The notes: a model not told the origin generated them from the letters alone. DNA of 64,000 nucleotides from an uncultured Dorea sp. (GCA_910584615.1 CAJUAM010000002.1:62001-126000), one strand, 5' to 3'; shown: positions 24,354-33,622, numbered from the stretch's first letter. A program made the numbers and translations.

Positions 24354-25670
24354 TTACAGTCTCCAGTAGCAATATCCCAAATCTTCGTATTCCTTGCGGT
24401 CAAGCAGACCTTTAATGTCCAAAAGCACCTTTTTTCCTTCACCGAATAACTGCTCCAGATCATCTTTTCTAAGCTGCACAAACTCTTCATGTGCCACTGC
24501 AAGAATCACTGCATCCATCCCTCTGATTTGATTCATTTCTTTAAACTCAATCCCATAAAGTCTTCTTGCCTCATCTGCATCTGCTTTCGGATCTGTTACA
24601 ACAGATTCAATTCCATACTCCCTTAGCTCTTTTATAATATCAATAACTTTTGTATTTCTCGTATCAGGACAATTCTCCTTGAAAGTAAAACCAAAGATTG
24701 CCACTTTCGCATTCTTCACGCTTTTATCAGATGCTATCAGTTTTTTGACGCAGCTTTCTGCCACATATTTACCCATATCATCATTGATCCGGCGTCCTGC
24801 AAGAATAATCTGACTATGATAACCAAGTCTCTCTGCCTTATAGGTAAGGTAGTACGGATCAACTCCAATACAATGTCCCCCCACAAGCCCCGGATAAAAT
24901 TTCAGGAAATTCCATTTTGTTCCTGCTGCCTCCAGTACAGACTTAGTATCAATCCCCATTTTGTTGAAAATAATGGACAACTCATTCATAAAAGCAATAT
25001 TGATATCACGCTGTGAGTTCTCAATTACTTTTGCTGCCTCAGCAACCTTGATACTCTCTGCCCTATACACTCCTGCTTCTATAACAAGTTCATATATTCT
25101 GGCCACACATTCTAATGTCTCTTCATCCATACCGGACACAATTTTCTTTATTGTTTCAAGTCTATGTACCTTGTCACCAGGATTAATACGTTCCGGACTA
25201 TAAGCAATCTTAAAATCCGTTCCGCATTTCAATCCACTTTCCCGCTCCAATATAGGAACACAGACTTCTTCTGTCACTCCCGGATATACCGTGGACTCAA
25301 ACACGACAATACTCCCTCTGGTAAGATTCCTTCCCAAAATCTCAGCCGCGCCTTCCACCGGCGCTAGGACTGGCATATGCTCTTTATTAACTGGAGTAGG
25401 GACTGCGACAATGTGGAATTGTGCTTTCTTCAGCTCTGTTTCATCTGATGTAAATTCAATAGCAGCATTACTTATCGCATCGTTACCAACTTCATTTGTA
25501 GGATCAATACCTGATTTATACAGATCAATCTTTTCCTGTTTCAGATCGAACCCAATCACACTGCACTTTTTTGCAAATGCTACAGCAATCGGCATTCCGA
25601 CATAACCAAGTCCAATCACTGATAATTTCTCACTTTTATTTACAATATCTTCATATAATCTTGTAAACAT
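24354..25670 (-). CDS. UDP-N-acetylhexosamine 6-dehydrogenase (WbpA/TviB type)
   Basis: A 438-residue nucleotide-sugar dehydrogenase. The N-terminal Rossmann site is SVIGLGYVGMPIAVAFA; the mid-part has YSPERINPGDK and the catalytic Cys is in GGHCIGVDPYYLTYKA. The GGHCIGVDPYYL form is characteristic of the WbpA/WbpO/TviB group, which oxidises UDP-GlcNAc or UDP-GalNAc to uronic acids, in contrast to the Ugd form found downstream. Two dehydrogenases of different subtype in one cluster implies at least two uronic acids. The start at 25670 follows GGAGG by 5 bases. Confidence 0.83.
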   Translation of the reverse strand: MFTRLYEDIVNKSEKLSVIGLGYVGMPIAVAFAKKCSVIGFDLKQEKIDLYKSGIDPTNEVGNDAISNAAIEFTSDETELKKAQFHIVAVPTPVNKEHMPVLAPVEGAAEILGRNLTRGSIVVFESTVYPGVTEEVCVPILERESGLKCGTDFKIAYSPERINPGDKVHRLETIKKIVSGMDEETLECVARIYELVIEAGVYRAESIKVAEAAKVIENSQRDINIAFMNELSIIFNKMGIDTKSVLEAAGTKWNFLKFYPGLVGGHCIGVDPYYLTYKAERLGYHSQIILAGRRINDDMGKYVAESCVKKLIASDKSVKNAKVAIFGFTFKENCPDTRNTKVIDIIKELREYGIESVVTDPKADADEARRLYGIEFKEMNQIRGMDAVILAVAHEEFVQLRKDDLEQLFGEGKKVLLDIKGLLDRKEYEDLGYCYWRL

Positions 25671-25743
25671 ATTTCCCTCCAAAATCTTGTCACTGTTCAT
25701 CCAGTGAGCAGATATCACAAGCACATACTACTAAAACGGCTCC

Positions 25744-27018
25744 TTAAATCTCCTTCATCTTAAGCCTTTCAAAATAAAAGGAAGGCATATACTCATCATT
25801 AAAATATTCTATCGGATTTTTAATTCCCATCTCCAATAACTGCTTCTTAATCTCACGGTAATATATATTGCAGATAAAAATCCCACAGTCTTCCGGCAGT
25901 TGTTTTAAATTCTCCGGATCCTTCACCATAAGCCCGCAAAATTCGGTATCCCAAATAGACTTATCATTGTCGCAGGTATAGAGAGGCGGGTATTTTTCAC
26001 CATAACATTTCATATAATTTCTGCACATATTGCCTGCGCCGAAAAGTACTCTTGCCGGATATTTTTTCATTCTCTTCTCCATCTCAATCTGCCATTTTAA
26101 AAAATCTGCTGTTTTTTTAGACAGCCGCAGAATTTCAGGACGCAGAAGCCACGAAAAGGCAGCGACAGTATCTTTGATGTTCATGATCAGCGCACCGTCA
26201 AATCCTGTCTTCCGCAACCCCCGGATCAGATTCATCCAGTCTGTCTGTGAACTTCCCTGATACACACTTGTAAAAGGGAGCATCGCGCTTTCCTGGTTCC
26301 CGTTGCAGTCCCTAAGGACCACAGCCTTAAGCCTGTCCCCAAGACCTATTACAAAATCATACATATTCTGGCCGCACAGACTGCATGCTCCAACATCCAG
26401 ACAGAATCCAAAACGTTCTTCACCTGCCGCTTCATTCAGCCTGTCTACCCAATCTGCGGCTTCCTCAGGCAAAGCACAGATTCCCCGGACCAAATGTCCG
26501 TTCAAATCCTTACACTGATTCTCCAGCAGGATACATACATCCTGCTCTGCTGCCAATTCTGCCAGAGCAAGATAATAAGCTTTGTTGCACTCCCATTGTT
26601 TCGCAGATGGTATTCCGGCAAATAAAGGACGTATGACCAGATTCTTACACCCTGCCCGGGCACATACCTTGATACTCTCCTCTGCCAGCTCAAATAACAG
26701 TCCATTCAGATTCTCATGTTTTGTATTTCTTTCCAGATATGGAGCGTATGCTACGGGCAGATTCATTTCCTGAACCTTACACTGTTTTAACAGGCTTGTC
26801 ATCGCTTCACCCATCTCTTTGGGATTACACAAAACTTTCAATCTTTCAGCCTGTCCGGCATCCATTTCTTTTTTCCCGGTTCTTTCCAAATCACCCGGTG
26901 TACAGCATAGCGACAGATCCAATAACATATCTTCAAATCCCGCCGCGGATATATTATGAATCCCTTTATAGGGATTTTTTATACCCACGATACCTGACGG
27001 CACACATAATAAGTTCAA
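25744..27018 (-). CDS. TIM-barrel protein with degenerate metal site fused to a Rossmann-like module
   Basis: A 424-residue fusion. Residues about 1-305 follow the sugar isomerase/epimerase TIM barrel of the 18724-19665 protein: LLENQCKDLNGHL aligns with the Glu ligand region and FCLDVGACSLCG with DTGHAN. But His of DTGH is replaced (DVGAC), the HIHDN segment reads VLRDCN, and the final Glu segment reads IMNIK. Only two ligands remain. Residues about 320-424 are the recurrent cluster module: RVLFGAGNMCRNY, YTCDNDKSIWD, IFICNIYYREIKKQL. The start is a TTG at 27018 with GGAGG seven bases upstream. The barrel is probably non-catalytic; the function is unknown. Confidence 0.7.
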   Translation of the reverse strand: MNLLCVPSGIVGIKNPYKGIHNISAAGFEDMLLDLSLCCTPGDLERTGKKEMDAGQAERLKVLCNPKEMGEAMTSLLKQCKVQEMNLPVAYAPYLERNTKHENLNGLLFELAEESIKVCARAGCKNLVIRPLFAGIPSAKQWECNKAYYLALAELAAEQDVCILLENQCKDLNGHLVRGICALPEEAADWVDRLNEAAGEERFGFCLDVGACSLCGQNMYDFVIGLGDRLKAVVLRDCNGNQESAMLPFTSVYQGSSQTDWMNLIRGLRKTGFDGALIMNIKDTVAAFSWLLRPEILRLSKKTADFLKWQIEMEKRMKKYPARVLFGAGNMCRNYMKCYGEKYPPLYTCDNDKSIWDTEFCGLMVKDPENLKQLPEDCGIFICNIYYREIKKQLLEMGIKNPIEYFNDEYMPSFYFERLKMKEI

Positions 27019-27040
27019 TTTTTATCCTCCAAATCAACCG

Positions 27041-29353
27041 TTATCTTTTTTCTTTACTGATCATTTCTTTAATCTCTGTAGAGCTCGTGGTCTGTGTATA
27101 TGGAAAAAATACCATATCAGAGCCATGCTGCCGCAAAAAAAGCTTTCTTGCAAGCCATACGGGATCATCTGCATAATCGCTGCCTGAAAACTGAACGTCA
27201 AAATGATACATATGCCATGCGCTTTCTGTACTTGAACTGTCAACAGGAATCTCAACAGCTTCATCTACATATCTGCACGCCTGTACGATCGCAAGACGCT
27301 CATCAAAAGGTATATATGGACGTGTCTTTTTTTCTCTTACCACCTGTTCATCAGATACCACTCCGACAATCAGGTAATCACACTGCTCCTTTGCCTTTCT
27401 GAATATATTCAGATGCCCGATATGAAACAAATCAAATACACCCGCCACATAACCGATATGGTATCTTTTTGGCGGCTCCTCCTTAGTCTGACAGACCTGT
27501 CTGAGCGGTCTGTCATATTCAAGCCGGGGATCGTATACCGAAAAATCTTTGATTTTCATTTTCTTTAGTTGCGATAAAACATCCTGAAAAAATTTAATAC
27601 AGATAAATACTTTAAACGGTTCTTCTATCTCCTTCAAAATTGCAGGATCATAGATCTCTACTTCCGACAGCTTTTCTCCCCATCTGTTTTCATTATTATC
27701 AACGATTCCAGCAATGTTATAATACCTGCCAAACTGTTCGATAAACTTTTCAGAATATCTTCCGGAACCAAAAAGATATATTTTCTTATTTCCGATTCCT
27801 TTAAAAATATTGGTGAAAAGACGTTCATACTCTTCCTGGCTGTAATCCATTCTGTGTCTGTTGGAAACCACAACTTGATAATCTCTTCTATGCAGCTTAT
27901 GGTATCCTAAAAGCTCCTTTTCTTTTCTCAGCTTTTCTAAAAACGCATTCCCCTTTTTTCTCCAAAAATATTGGTGCTCAGAAAGCCCAAACATTTTTAA
28001 CACTTTCTCTTTAGAATATATTTTCTCCAAATCCGGATGATCTCTGTATATAAAATCTATCGTTCTGATAAAAACAGCATTTGCCGGAAAGTCTTCTAAA
28101 AAAAACTCCTGGTCAAAAAATATAAATCCCTCATCTGTATGAAAACAGTTGATGGATACCATATCAATATAACCTCTCCTTAAAATCACACCGATATTTT
28201 TTTTCTCTTCTTCTGTTCCAAACGCACGTCTTTTCCACTGGTCAATATTGGGGTCGTCCTTTTTACGTTTTTCCCAGCCAGGTTCAAACTGCGTCCAGTT
28301 CACATCCTCATAAGGGACATGTTCTGATGAAGACAGTATGATCTTTTGGAACTTTTCAAGCTCCTGCATAAATATCTCCTTGTCGCCTCGCAGTATTTCC
28401 CTGAAATACTCTGTAGCAATCTGTCCCTTGATGTATGGCATCACATAAGCATCTCCCTTACGCTCTCCAACAACTATAGGAACCCCATGGCTATGCAGAT
28501 ACCCAGTATTTTCCAACAAAGCATTTACTTTTTTTATCCCTTCCGCATATAATGCCTTTCTGGACACACACTTTGGATACTCTATTACGGTAGCCAGCGC
28601 TTCTTCACGTCCCCGGTCTCCCTGTACTGTAACCTGGTCAATATCTGAAACATCTCCGTCAACAGTACATTCGATCAAAAAGGCATTTGCCATTTGATGA
28701 AACATTCGATTTTCCATCAGCGCTTCATACAACCGCTCTTCCTCAAGATATATCGTCTCCGGATTTTCATATTGGGGAAATATCCTGACATCAATGGTTT
28801 CATTTGGTGTATAATCCTCGGCTATTAAAATCTGAGGACGCACAAGCTCAGGCATGACCGCATAAAATCTAAATTTTCGAAATCCTGCATAAGAAAGCAT
28901 TCTCTCATATTCAGATTTTGCGTATGCGCGTCCGCCGTTTATCTCTTTTCTTTTATCACTTACTTTTATATACCCGTCAATTCCATCAAGTACATGACCT
29001 GAAAACGAATCCTTATCACCGCAGAAATAACGGATCGCAAGACGATTCTCTGCTCCGATCAGGAGTTTTCCCGATCCTTTGAGCAGTCCCTTTAGTCTCA
29101 TAAGCAGTTCTTCGGGCCTCTTGCTCCTCTCAATAATACCTGCCGCCACAATGTAGTCAAATCTACTGCTGACTGTATATAATTCTGCCGCATCAACCCG
29201 CACTGTTTCAGTTCCTTTTTCTTTCATCATATCAAAAAGCACTTCACACTCCGGTCTTCCACCCGAAATGAAAAGTACCTTTGAATCTGTCTGAAAATCA
29301 TACCAATTAATAAGAGCTTTGGGCAAATCCTTTATGATCTCATCTGAAGCCAT
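27041..29353 (-). CDS. Four-part protein: methyltransferase-like, kinase-like, Rossmann module, TagD-type cytidylyltransferase
   Basis: A 770-residue multidomain protein. Residues about 1-190 look like a class I SAM methyltransferase (KVLFISGGRPECEVL, FDYIVAAGIIERSKRPEELL). Residues about 200-475 have a kinase-like layout: VIEYPKCVSRKALYAEGIKK, GYLHSHGVPIV, then MVSINCFHTDEGFIFFDQEF, like the N and DxE positions of aminoglycoside-kinase folds; this part is inference. Residues 522-620 are the recurrent module (KIYLFGSGRYSEKF, IVDNNENRWG). Residues 632-770 are a glycerol-3-phosphate cytidylyltransferase-type domain with GVFDLFHIGHLNI and a C-terminal SSTEI in place of the usual RTEGISTT. It probably activates a polyol or amino-alcohol phosphate with CTP. 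ATG at 29353 follows GGAGG. Confidence 0.72.
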   Translation of the reverse strand: MASDEIIKDLPKALINWYDFQTDSKVLFISGGRPECEVLFDMMKEKGTETVRVDAAELYTVSSRFDYIVAAGIIERSKRPEELLMRLKGLLKGSGKLLIGAENRLAIRYFCGDKDSFSGHVLDGIDGYIKVSDKRKEINGGRAYAKSEYERMLSYAGFRKFRFYAVMPELVRPQILIAEDYTPNETIDVRIFPQYENPETIYLEEERLYEALMENRMFHQMANAFLIECTVDGDVSDIDQVTVQGDRGREEALATVIEYPKCVSRKALYAEGIKKVNALLENTGYLHSHGVPIVVGERKGDAYVMPYIKGQIATEYFREILRGDKEIFMQELEKFQKIILSSSEHVPYEDVNWTQFEPGWEKRKKDDPNIDQWKRRAFGTEEEKKNIGVILRRGYIDMVSINCFHTDEGFIFFDQEFFLEDFPANAVFIRTIDFIYRDHPDLEKIYSKEKVLKMFGLSEHQYFWRKKGNAFLEKLRKEKELLGYHKLHRRDYQVVVSNRHRMDYSQEEYERLFTNIFKGIGNKKIYLFGSGRYSEKFIEQFGRYYNIAGIVDNNENRWGEKLSEVEIYDPAILKEIEEPFKVFICIKFFQDVLSQLKKMKIKDFSVYDPRLEYDRPLRQVCQTKEEPPKRYHIGYVAGVFDLFHIGHLNIFRKAKEQCDYLIVGVVSDEQVVREKKTRPYIPFDERLAIVQACRYVDEAVEIPVDSSSTESAWHMYHFDVQFSGSDYADDPVWLARKLFLRQHGSDMVFFPYTQTTSSTEIKEMISKEKR

Positions 29354-29380
29354 ATCAAAACCTCCATATATTTTCCCGTT

Positions 29381-29869
29381 TTATTTACCTAACCCATATA
29401 ATATGTCTTTAAGTGATACTATCGGAAATGCCACCTTCTCCTTTAAATTATTTGATATTTCATCAAAATAATAAACCGCTGTAACAATCATCACGTCCGC
29501 ATCCGGCAAACGATCCTCCGGCGAATATGTTTCAATATCTGAATAAACAGCCGCAGTATTCTGATCAACAGCATATTTTACTTCCACATCACAACCTTTA
29601 AGCTCTTCCAGCAAACATTTTCCCACATGACTCAATCCATAAACAGCAACCGACCTATAGCCGTTTTTTTCCAGATAATCTTTGATATGTCCGCCTTCCT
29701 GCTTTGTTCTCATCCATTTATTCATGAGCAGGAACAAGTCAAGATTTTTGTCCGTCAGCTCTCTTAAGTTATCAATCGCCTTGCCCGCAATCTTTTCCAT
29801 TACCACTGCTCCGCCCACAGCCCCAATAGTCATTCCTAAAAAAGCCGGTAAAAATATGCATTTCCGCAT
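29381..29869 (-). CDS. Small membrane-anchored Rossmann-like protein, paralogue 1
   Basis: A 162-residue protein with one N-terminal hydrophobic segment (about residues 5-25, FLPAFLGMTIGAVGGAVVM), a charged helical neck, then the motif LMNKWMRTKQEGGHIKDYL and a Rossmann-like domain: SVAVYGLSHVGKCLLEEL, VKYAVDQ, DADVMIVTAVYYFDEI, FPIVSLKDIL. It aligns over its length with the proteins at 40811-41296 and 50363-50842 and with the tail of the GT4 protein at 37737. No catalytic residues can be assigned. Family function is unknown. ATG at 29869 follows AGGA. Confidence 0.7.
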   Translation of the reverse strand: MRKCIFLPAFLGMTIGAVGGAVVMEKIAGKAIDNLRELTDKNLDLFLLMNKWMRTKQEGGHIKDYLEKNGYRSVAVYGLSHVGKCLLEELKGCDVEVKYAVDQNTAAVYSDIETYSPEDRLPDADVMIVTAVYYFDEISNNLKEKVAFPIVSLKDILYGLGK

Positions 29870-29912
29870 TATGTCGTCCTCCTGATTATCTCTTTAAATC
29901 CTTTACTTCCTC

Positions 29913-30527
29913 TTACAAGACCCGCCAATATTCAATATATCTTTTGGCTCCATGCGCGCATGGAATAGCTTTGCTTCGCTTAGCAAGCTTATACTTTCCG
30001 CCAAACAGATACTCTCCATCGTGAGAATAGACATACTCGGTACCTTCGTTTTCTGTAAACGTATCCAGTACAAACAATTTCACACGATTCTTTGCTAATA
30101 CAGCATCTATTTGATCTTTCAATCTGTCATGCGGAATCATATGGATAAAATTTAACATGATCAGACAATTAATATCCCCACAGTCAACATCTTTAAATGA
30201 CCCTTTGTGGAATTTGACTTTCGGATATAAAAGCGCTCCTGCCTTCAATGCTTCCATAGATATGTCATAACCTGCTTTTTTGTATTTCCATTTTATGCTG
30301 CCAATAATTTCGCCCAAACCGCATCCCACTTCCACAAACGGCATAGATTTACTGAATCTGTTTTTACGGATCAGTTTATTAAGAACCCAAATGGTCTCCA
30401 AACCATATGGCCTGTCATTGATCGGAGTGATATGCCATGATCCAAAGTTATAATACCGCTGCAGCACTTGATAAATTTTCTTTTTTATTATTCCTGCTTT
30501 CTTACTCTCAATCCACCATTGTTTCAT
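29913..30527 (-). CDS. Class I SAM-dependent methyltransferase
   Basis: A 204-residue protein with a SAM-binding glycine motif VEVGCGLGEIIG at about residues 63-74, then AGYDISMEALKAG and NCLIMLNFIHMIP. This is the class I methyltransferase fold; the substrate is unknown. The ATG at 30527 overlaps the stop of the upstream SDR gene (ATGA), so the two are translationally coupled. Confidence 0.75.
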   Translation of the reverse strand: MKQWWIESKKAGIIKKKIYQVLQRYYNFGSWHITPINDRPYGLETIWVLNKLIRKNRFSKSMPFVEVGCGLGEIIGSIKWKYKKAGYDISMEALKAGALLYPKVKFHKGSFKDVDCGDINCLIMLNFIHMIPHDRLKDQIDAVLAKNRVKLFVLDTFTENEGTEYVYSHDGEYLFGGKYKLAKRSKAIPCAHGAKRYIEYWRVL

Positions 30528-31582
30528 ATCATATAATTCTCCTTATATATATCAAACATTTTTTCTATCCCTCTATTTATCCCGTACTGTCCATGCCAGC
30601 CAAGCCGTTCCAGCTTTGTCGAATCCAGCACCGCATATTCAATAGGTGTATGTTCTTTTTTCTCAATCTCGCCGGGATTCCTCATAACACAGTCTACTCC
30701 TGCTTTTTTCGCCAATATATCAGCAAATCCCGCGATCGTCACTCTTGAGTATTTATTGGCAATGTTATATGCTTCCCCATCTGAGCCATTAAGCAAAACT
30801 GAAAAAATACCCGATACACAATCCGCCACATACGTGTAACTGCGCATCTGCGTCCCCAAGCTGTATAAGATCAGATTTTTCCCCGCTGCCGCGTCTTTCA
30901 AAAACTGGACCGTCACACGATTATCATGTATTGAAGTACATGCCCCGTAAGTATGGCTCGGACGCGCTAAAACTACCGGAACATGATACTGGGTTTTAAA
31001 AGAAACACATAATGTTTCCGCACAGCGCTTCGCCATGGGATAACAGGAACGCACACTCATGCTGTCTAAGAATCCATTTTCTGTCTCTGTAAAGGCAGTT
31101 CTGCCTCCCGTGACTTCCCCGTATATCTCACCGCTTGATACATATAAAAATTTTTTCGGCTTATTTTCTCTGGCAAGCTGCAGTAATTGATATGTGCCGA
31201 ACAATGCCGGTGTCATCGTTTCTACCGGATGATCTCTGAAGGCTGCCGGAAATCCATCCCCCGCCGCATGTATGATATAATCGACCGCTATATCCAATCC
31301 CAATGGTTTTACTACATCCTGAACAACAAAGTGCAGCTTTTCCTTACCTGTATTTGAAGCAAAACGCTCTTTTAATCTACTTTCGTCTCGTGCCAGCAGA
31401 TAAATATCAATTTCCGCATTTTTTGTTTCATTCGCATACAAAAGCATATCAGCCGCAAAGGAACCTATCAGCCCTGTCGCTCCGGTGATCAGTATACTTT
31501 TATGGTAAAGTTTGCTGATACCTGCTGCTTCATTTAATGCATTTTTCAGATCATCCCTGTATATTTCACTTTGAAAGTACAT
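30524..31582 (-). CDS. NAD-dependent epimerase/dehydratase family protein
   Basis: A 352-residue extended SDR: SILITGATGLIGSFAADML (GxxGxxG) at about residues 29-47, VDYIIHAAGDG, FLYVSSGEIYG, and the active-site Tyr/Lys pair in SCYPMAKRCAE. It directly follows an IspD/TarI-like cytidylyltransferase with one base between genes; this pair recurs in LicD-containing surface-glycan clusters, suggesting synthesis or modification of a CDP-activated compound. The exact reaction is unknown. Coupled downstream to a methyltransferase. Confidence 0.78.
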   Translation of the reverse strand: MYFQSEIYRDDLKNALNEAAGISKLYHKSILITGATGLIGSFAADMLLYANETKNAEIDIYLLARDESRLKERFASNTGKEKLHFVVQDVVKPLGLDIAVDYIIHAAGDGFPAAFRDHPVETMTPALFGTYQLLQLARENKPKKFLYVSSGEIYGEVTGGRTAFTETENGFLDSMSVRSCYPMAKRCAETLCVSFKTQYHVPVVLARPSHTYGACTSIHDNRVTVQFLKDAAAGKNLILYSLGTQMRSYTYVADCVSGIFSVLLNGSDGEAYNIANKYSRVTIAGFADILAKKAGVDCVMRNPGEIEKKEHTPIEYAVLDSTKLERLGWHGQYGINRGIEKMFDIYKENYMI

Positions 31583-31583
31583 A

Positions 31584-32300
31584 TTACTTCAGCCAGTCAT
31601 CCTTTCCTGCCATAAGCAATGCTTTAAAAATCTCAATATCTTCTGTTGTAGTGATCTTGATATTCTTCTCGGAGCCCGGACAAAAATGCACCGTCTCTCC
31701 AAGCTCGACCATCAGAGTACATGTAGCTACCGAATTCGTAATTTTCTGCTTCGCGGCCTCCTTGTGCGCCCATAACAGCTTCGAAAGTGAAAATGTCTGG
31801 GGTGTCTGTGTTCTTGCAAGCGCCTCCCTTGAAATCAGCGCCTTTGCACTTGTTCCATTCTCCTCCTCGCGCAGCAGCATAGCTTCAGCGCATGGTATAA
31901 CTGTAACAGCCGAACCATGAAGCCTGCATTCTGCAATACTGTTGGAAATAATCTCTTGAGATACATTAGGCCTTATTCCGTCATGTATCAGCACCAGATC
32001 ATTTCCGTCACATTCCTTTTCCAATTCAGACAGCCCATTGCAGATTGATTCCTGTCCATTCTTCCCGCCTGTCACAACCCACTTAAGCTTCGTTATATTA
32101 AATTGATTCGCGTAAGCCTTCAAAATTTCCTGCCATCCGTCCAGACATACTATCAATATCGCATCGACTTCCGGATGCCTTTGAAAAGCCTGCATCGTAT
32201 ACACAATGACAGGTTTATCATGAATATTCAGAAATTGTTTGGGAATATCCTGATTCATCCGGGCGCCTTTTCCGCCGGCGATAAGCATTGCTATATTCAT
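31584..32300 (-). CDS. IspD/TarI-like cytidylyltransferase
   Basis: A 238-residue nucleotidyltransferase: MLIAGGKGARMNQDIPKQFL at the N-terminus (CTP-binding loop), LVLIHDGIRP (IspD-type HDxxRP) and LARTQTPQTF at about residues 163-172. IspD makes CDP-methylerythritol; TarI makes CDP-ribitol. Context next to an SDR enzyme, a GT2 and LicD favours a polyol-phosphate (TarI-like) role over isoprenoid synthesis, which is inference. ATG at 32300 follows GGGGAAG. Confidence 0.78.
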   Translation of the reverse strand: MNIAMLIAGGKGARMNQDIPKQFLNIHDKPVIVYTMQAFQRHPEVDAILIVCLDGWQEILKAYANQFNITKLKWVVTGGKNGQESICNGLSELEKECDGNDLVLIHDGIRPNVSQEIISNSIAECRLHGSAVTVIPCAEAMLLREEENGTSAKALISREALARTQTPQTFSLSKLLWAHKEAAKQKITNSVATCTLMVELGETVHFCPGSEKNIKITTTEDIEIFKALLMAGKDDWLK

Positions 32301-32315
32301 CCGTCACACTTCCCC

Positions 32316-33602
32316 TTATATATAATTAAATTTTTCTAAAAAATCTGTCATCTGCAGAAAATCATGGACGCCTATTCTATCCATTCTTTCACGCATATCA
32401 GAATATGCCTTTGTGCCGGGCACCACTGCCAGCAAATATAAAGAATCCGGATAGCGCTCATGTGCCTTTTCAACTTTTAATACATCCTTTAGACCCAATA
32501 AAACGTTCTCTGGTTCGTCAGATACGGCAAAACAGTTAATCTTACCATATAATCCTTCATTATAAAGAATCCGCATAGCGATATCGCCCTGCTTGCCTGC
32601 CCCGTAAATAATGACTCCTTCAGATTCAACAATTCGATTTTTCACATTTTTTTTCTTTTCTATTAAATTATCACAATATTTCTTTGGAGATCTTAAAAGC
32701 TTCCGCATCCAATTATCAATATATCTGTTATACTTAATGTAAGCTTTATATTTTGCGTAATCTTTCTTTATCTGAGAAACAAAATCATACTTTTGCTCAT
32801 CCTCAATCCTATAAAATGTTCCTTTTAACCTGACAAGCCTCATGGCGTAAACATACGGCAGAAGATATTCCTGATGTCTTGCTTTTATTGTCTTCTCAAG
32901 GTATTCATATTCTTTCGTCATCACCATCATTTTAGACGTACTTTTTACCGACGCTTCAGGATTATCCTGCCTGTAATGATAAAATGCTTCATTTAACCAC
33001 ATTGCTTTTTTCGCATAAAAACATGTCTGCATCCAAAAGCCATTATCCTGATAGGATGCTCCCGCGCTTTCATGAAAAGAAATATCATTTTGCAGCAGAA
33101 ATTCTCTTCTATATATGCCTGTCCAGATATTCATAAAAAAGTCAAAAAATATATTTCTCTCGTCCTCGCCAAGCACCTGGTCATATACAGCATTCAGACT
33201 ATTATCATGTACCCGTTTCTTGTAACCCATTTTTTCAAACCAGTAATACGCATCCGACTTAACAAAATCCAGATCATGATTCACAGCAGCCTCATATAAC
33301 GTCTCATACATTTCAGGAGCTATCCTGTCGTCGCTCTCAACAATACCGATATAATCTCCCTCCGCAAGTCTTATCCCCGCATTCATCGCCGCGCCGTAAC
33401 CTGCGTTTGCTTTATGCAGTACTTTAATACGCCTGTCCGCTGCCGCATACTTGTCAATAATCTTACCTGAGCAATCTGTGGATCCATCATCAACACAAAT
33501 GATCTCTATATCTTTCATCGTTTGCGTCACAATACTGTCTAAACACTGGCGCAGATATTGTTCCACATTATAAACTGGCACAACAATTGATACTTTCGGC
33601 AT
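32316..33602 (-). CDS. Family 2 glycosyltransferase with C-terminal Rossmann module
   Basis: A 428-residue protein. Residues about 1-230 are a GT-A/GT2 domain: VSIVVPVYNVEQYLRQCLDS, IICVDDGSTD, the DxD-like VESDD, and YGAAMNAGI. Residues about 329-428 are the recurrent module (VIIYGAGKQGDIAMRIL, CFAVSDEPEN, YLLAVVPGTKAYSDM). It transfers a sugar from a nucleotide donor; donor and acceptor are unknown. The start at 33602 follows GGGAG by 7 bases. No membrane segment is seen, so it is probably cytoplasmic. Confidence 0.82.
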   Translation of the reverse strand: MPKVSIVVPVYNVEQYLRQCLDSIVTQTMKDIEIICVDDGSTDCSGKIIDKYAAADRRIKVLHKANAGYGAAMNAGIRLAEGDYIGIVESDDRIAPEMYETLYEAAVNHDLDFVKSDAYYWFEKMGYKKRVHDNSLNAVYDQVLGEDERNIFFDFFMNIWTGIYRREFLLQNDISFHESAGASYQDNGFWMQTCFYAKKAMWLNEAFYHYRQDNPEASVKSTSKMMVMTKEYEYLEKTIKARHQEYLLPYVYAMRLVRLKGTFYRIEDEQKYDFVSQIKKDYAKYKAYIKYNRYIDNWMRKLLRSPKKYCDNLIEKKKNVKNRIVESEGVIIYGAGKQGDIAMRILYNEGLYGKINCFAVSDEPENVLLGLKDVLKVEKAHERYPDSLYLLAVVPGTKAYSDMRERMDRIGVHDFLQMTDFLEKFNYI

Positions 33603-33622
33603 TCTCTTACTCCCTTTATCTG

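Noticed and set aside
31584..32300. MEP-pathway IspD
   Set aside because: Context with SDR, LicD and glycosyltransferases and the adjacent SDR gene favour a glycan role, though family motifs alone cannot exclude IspD.
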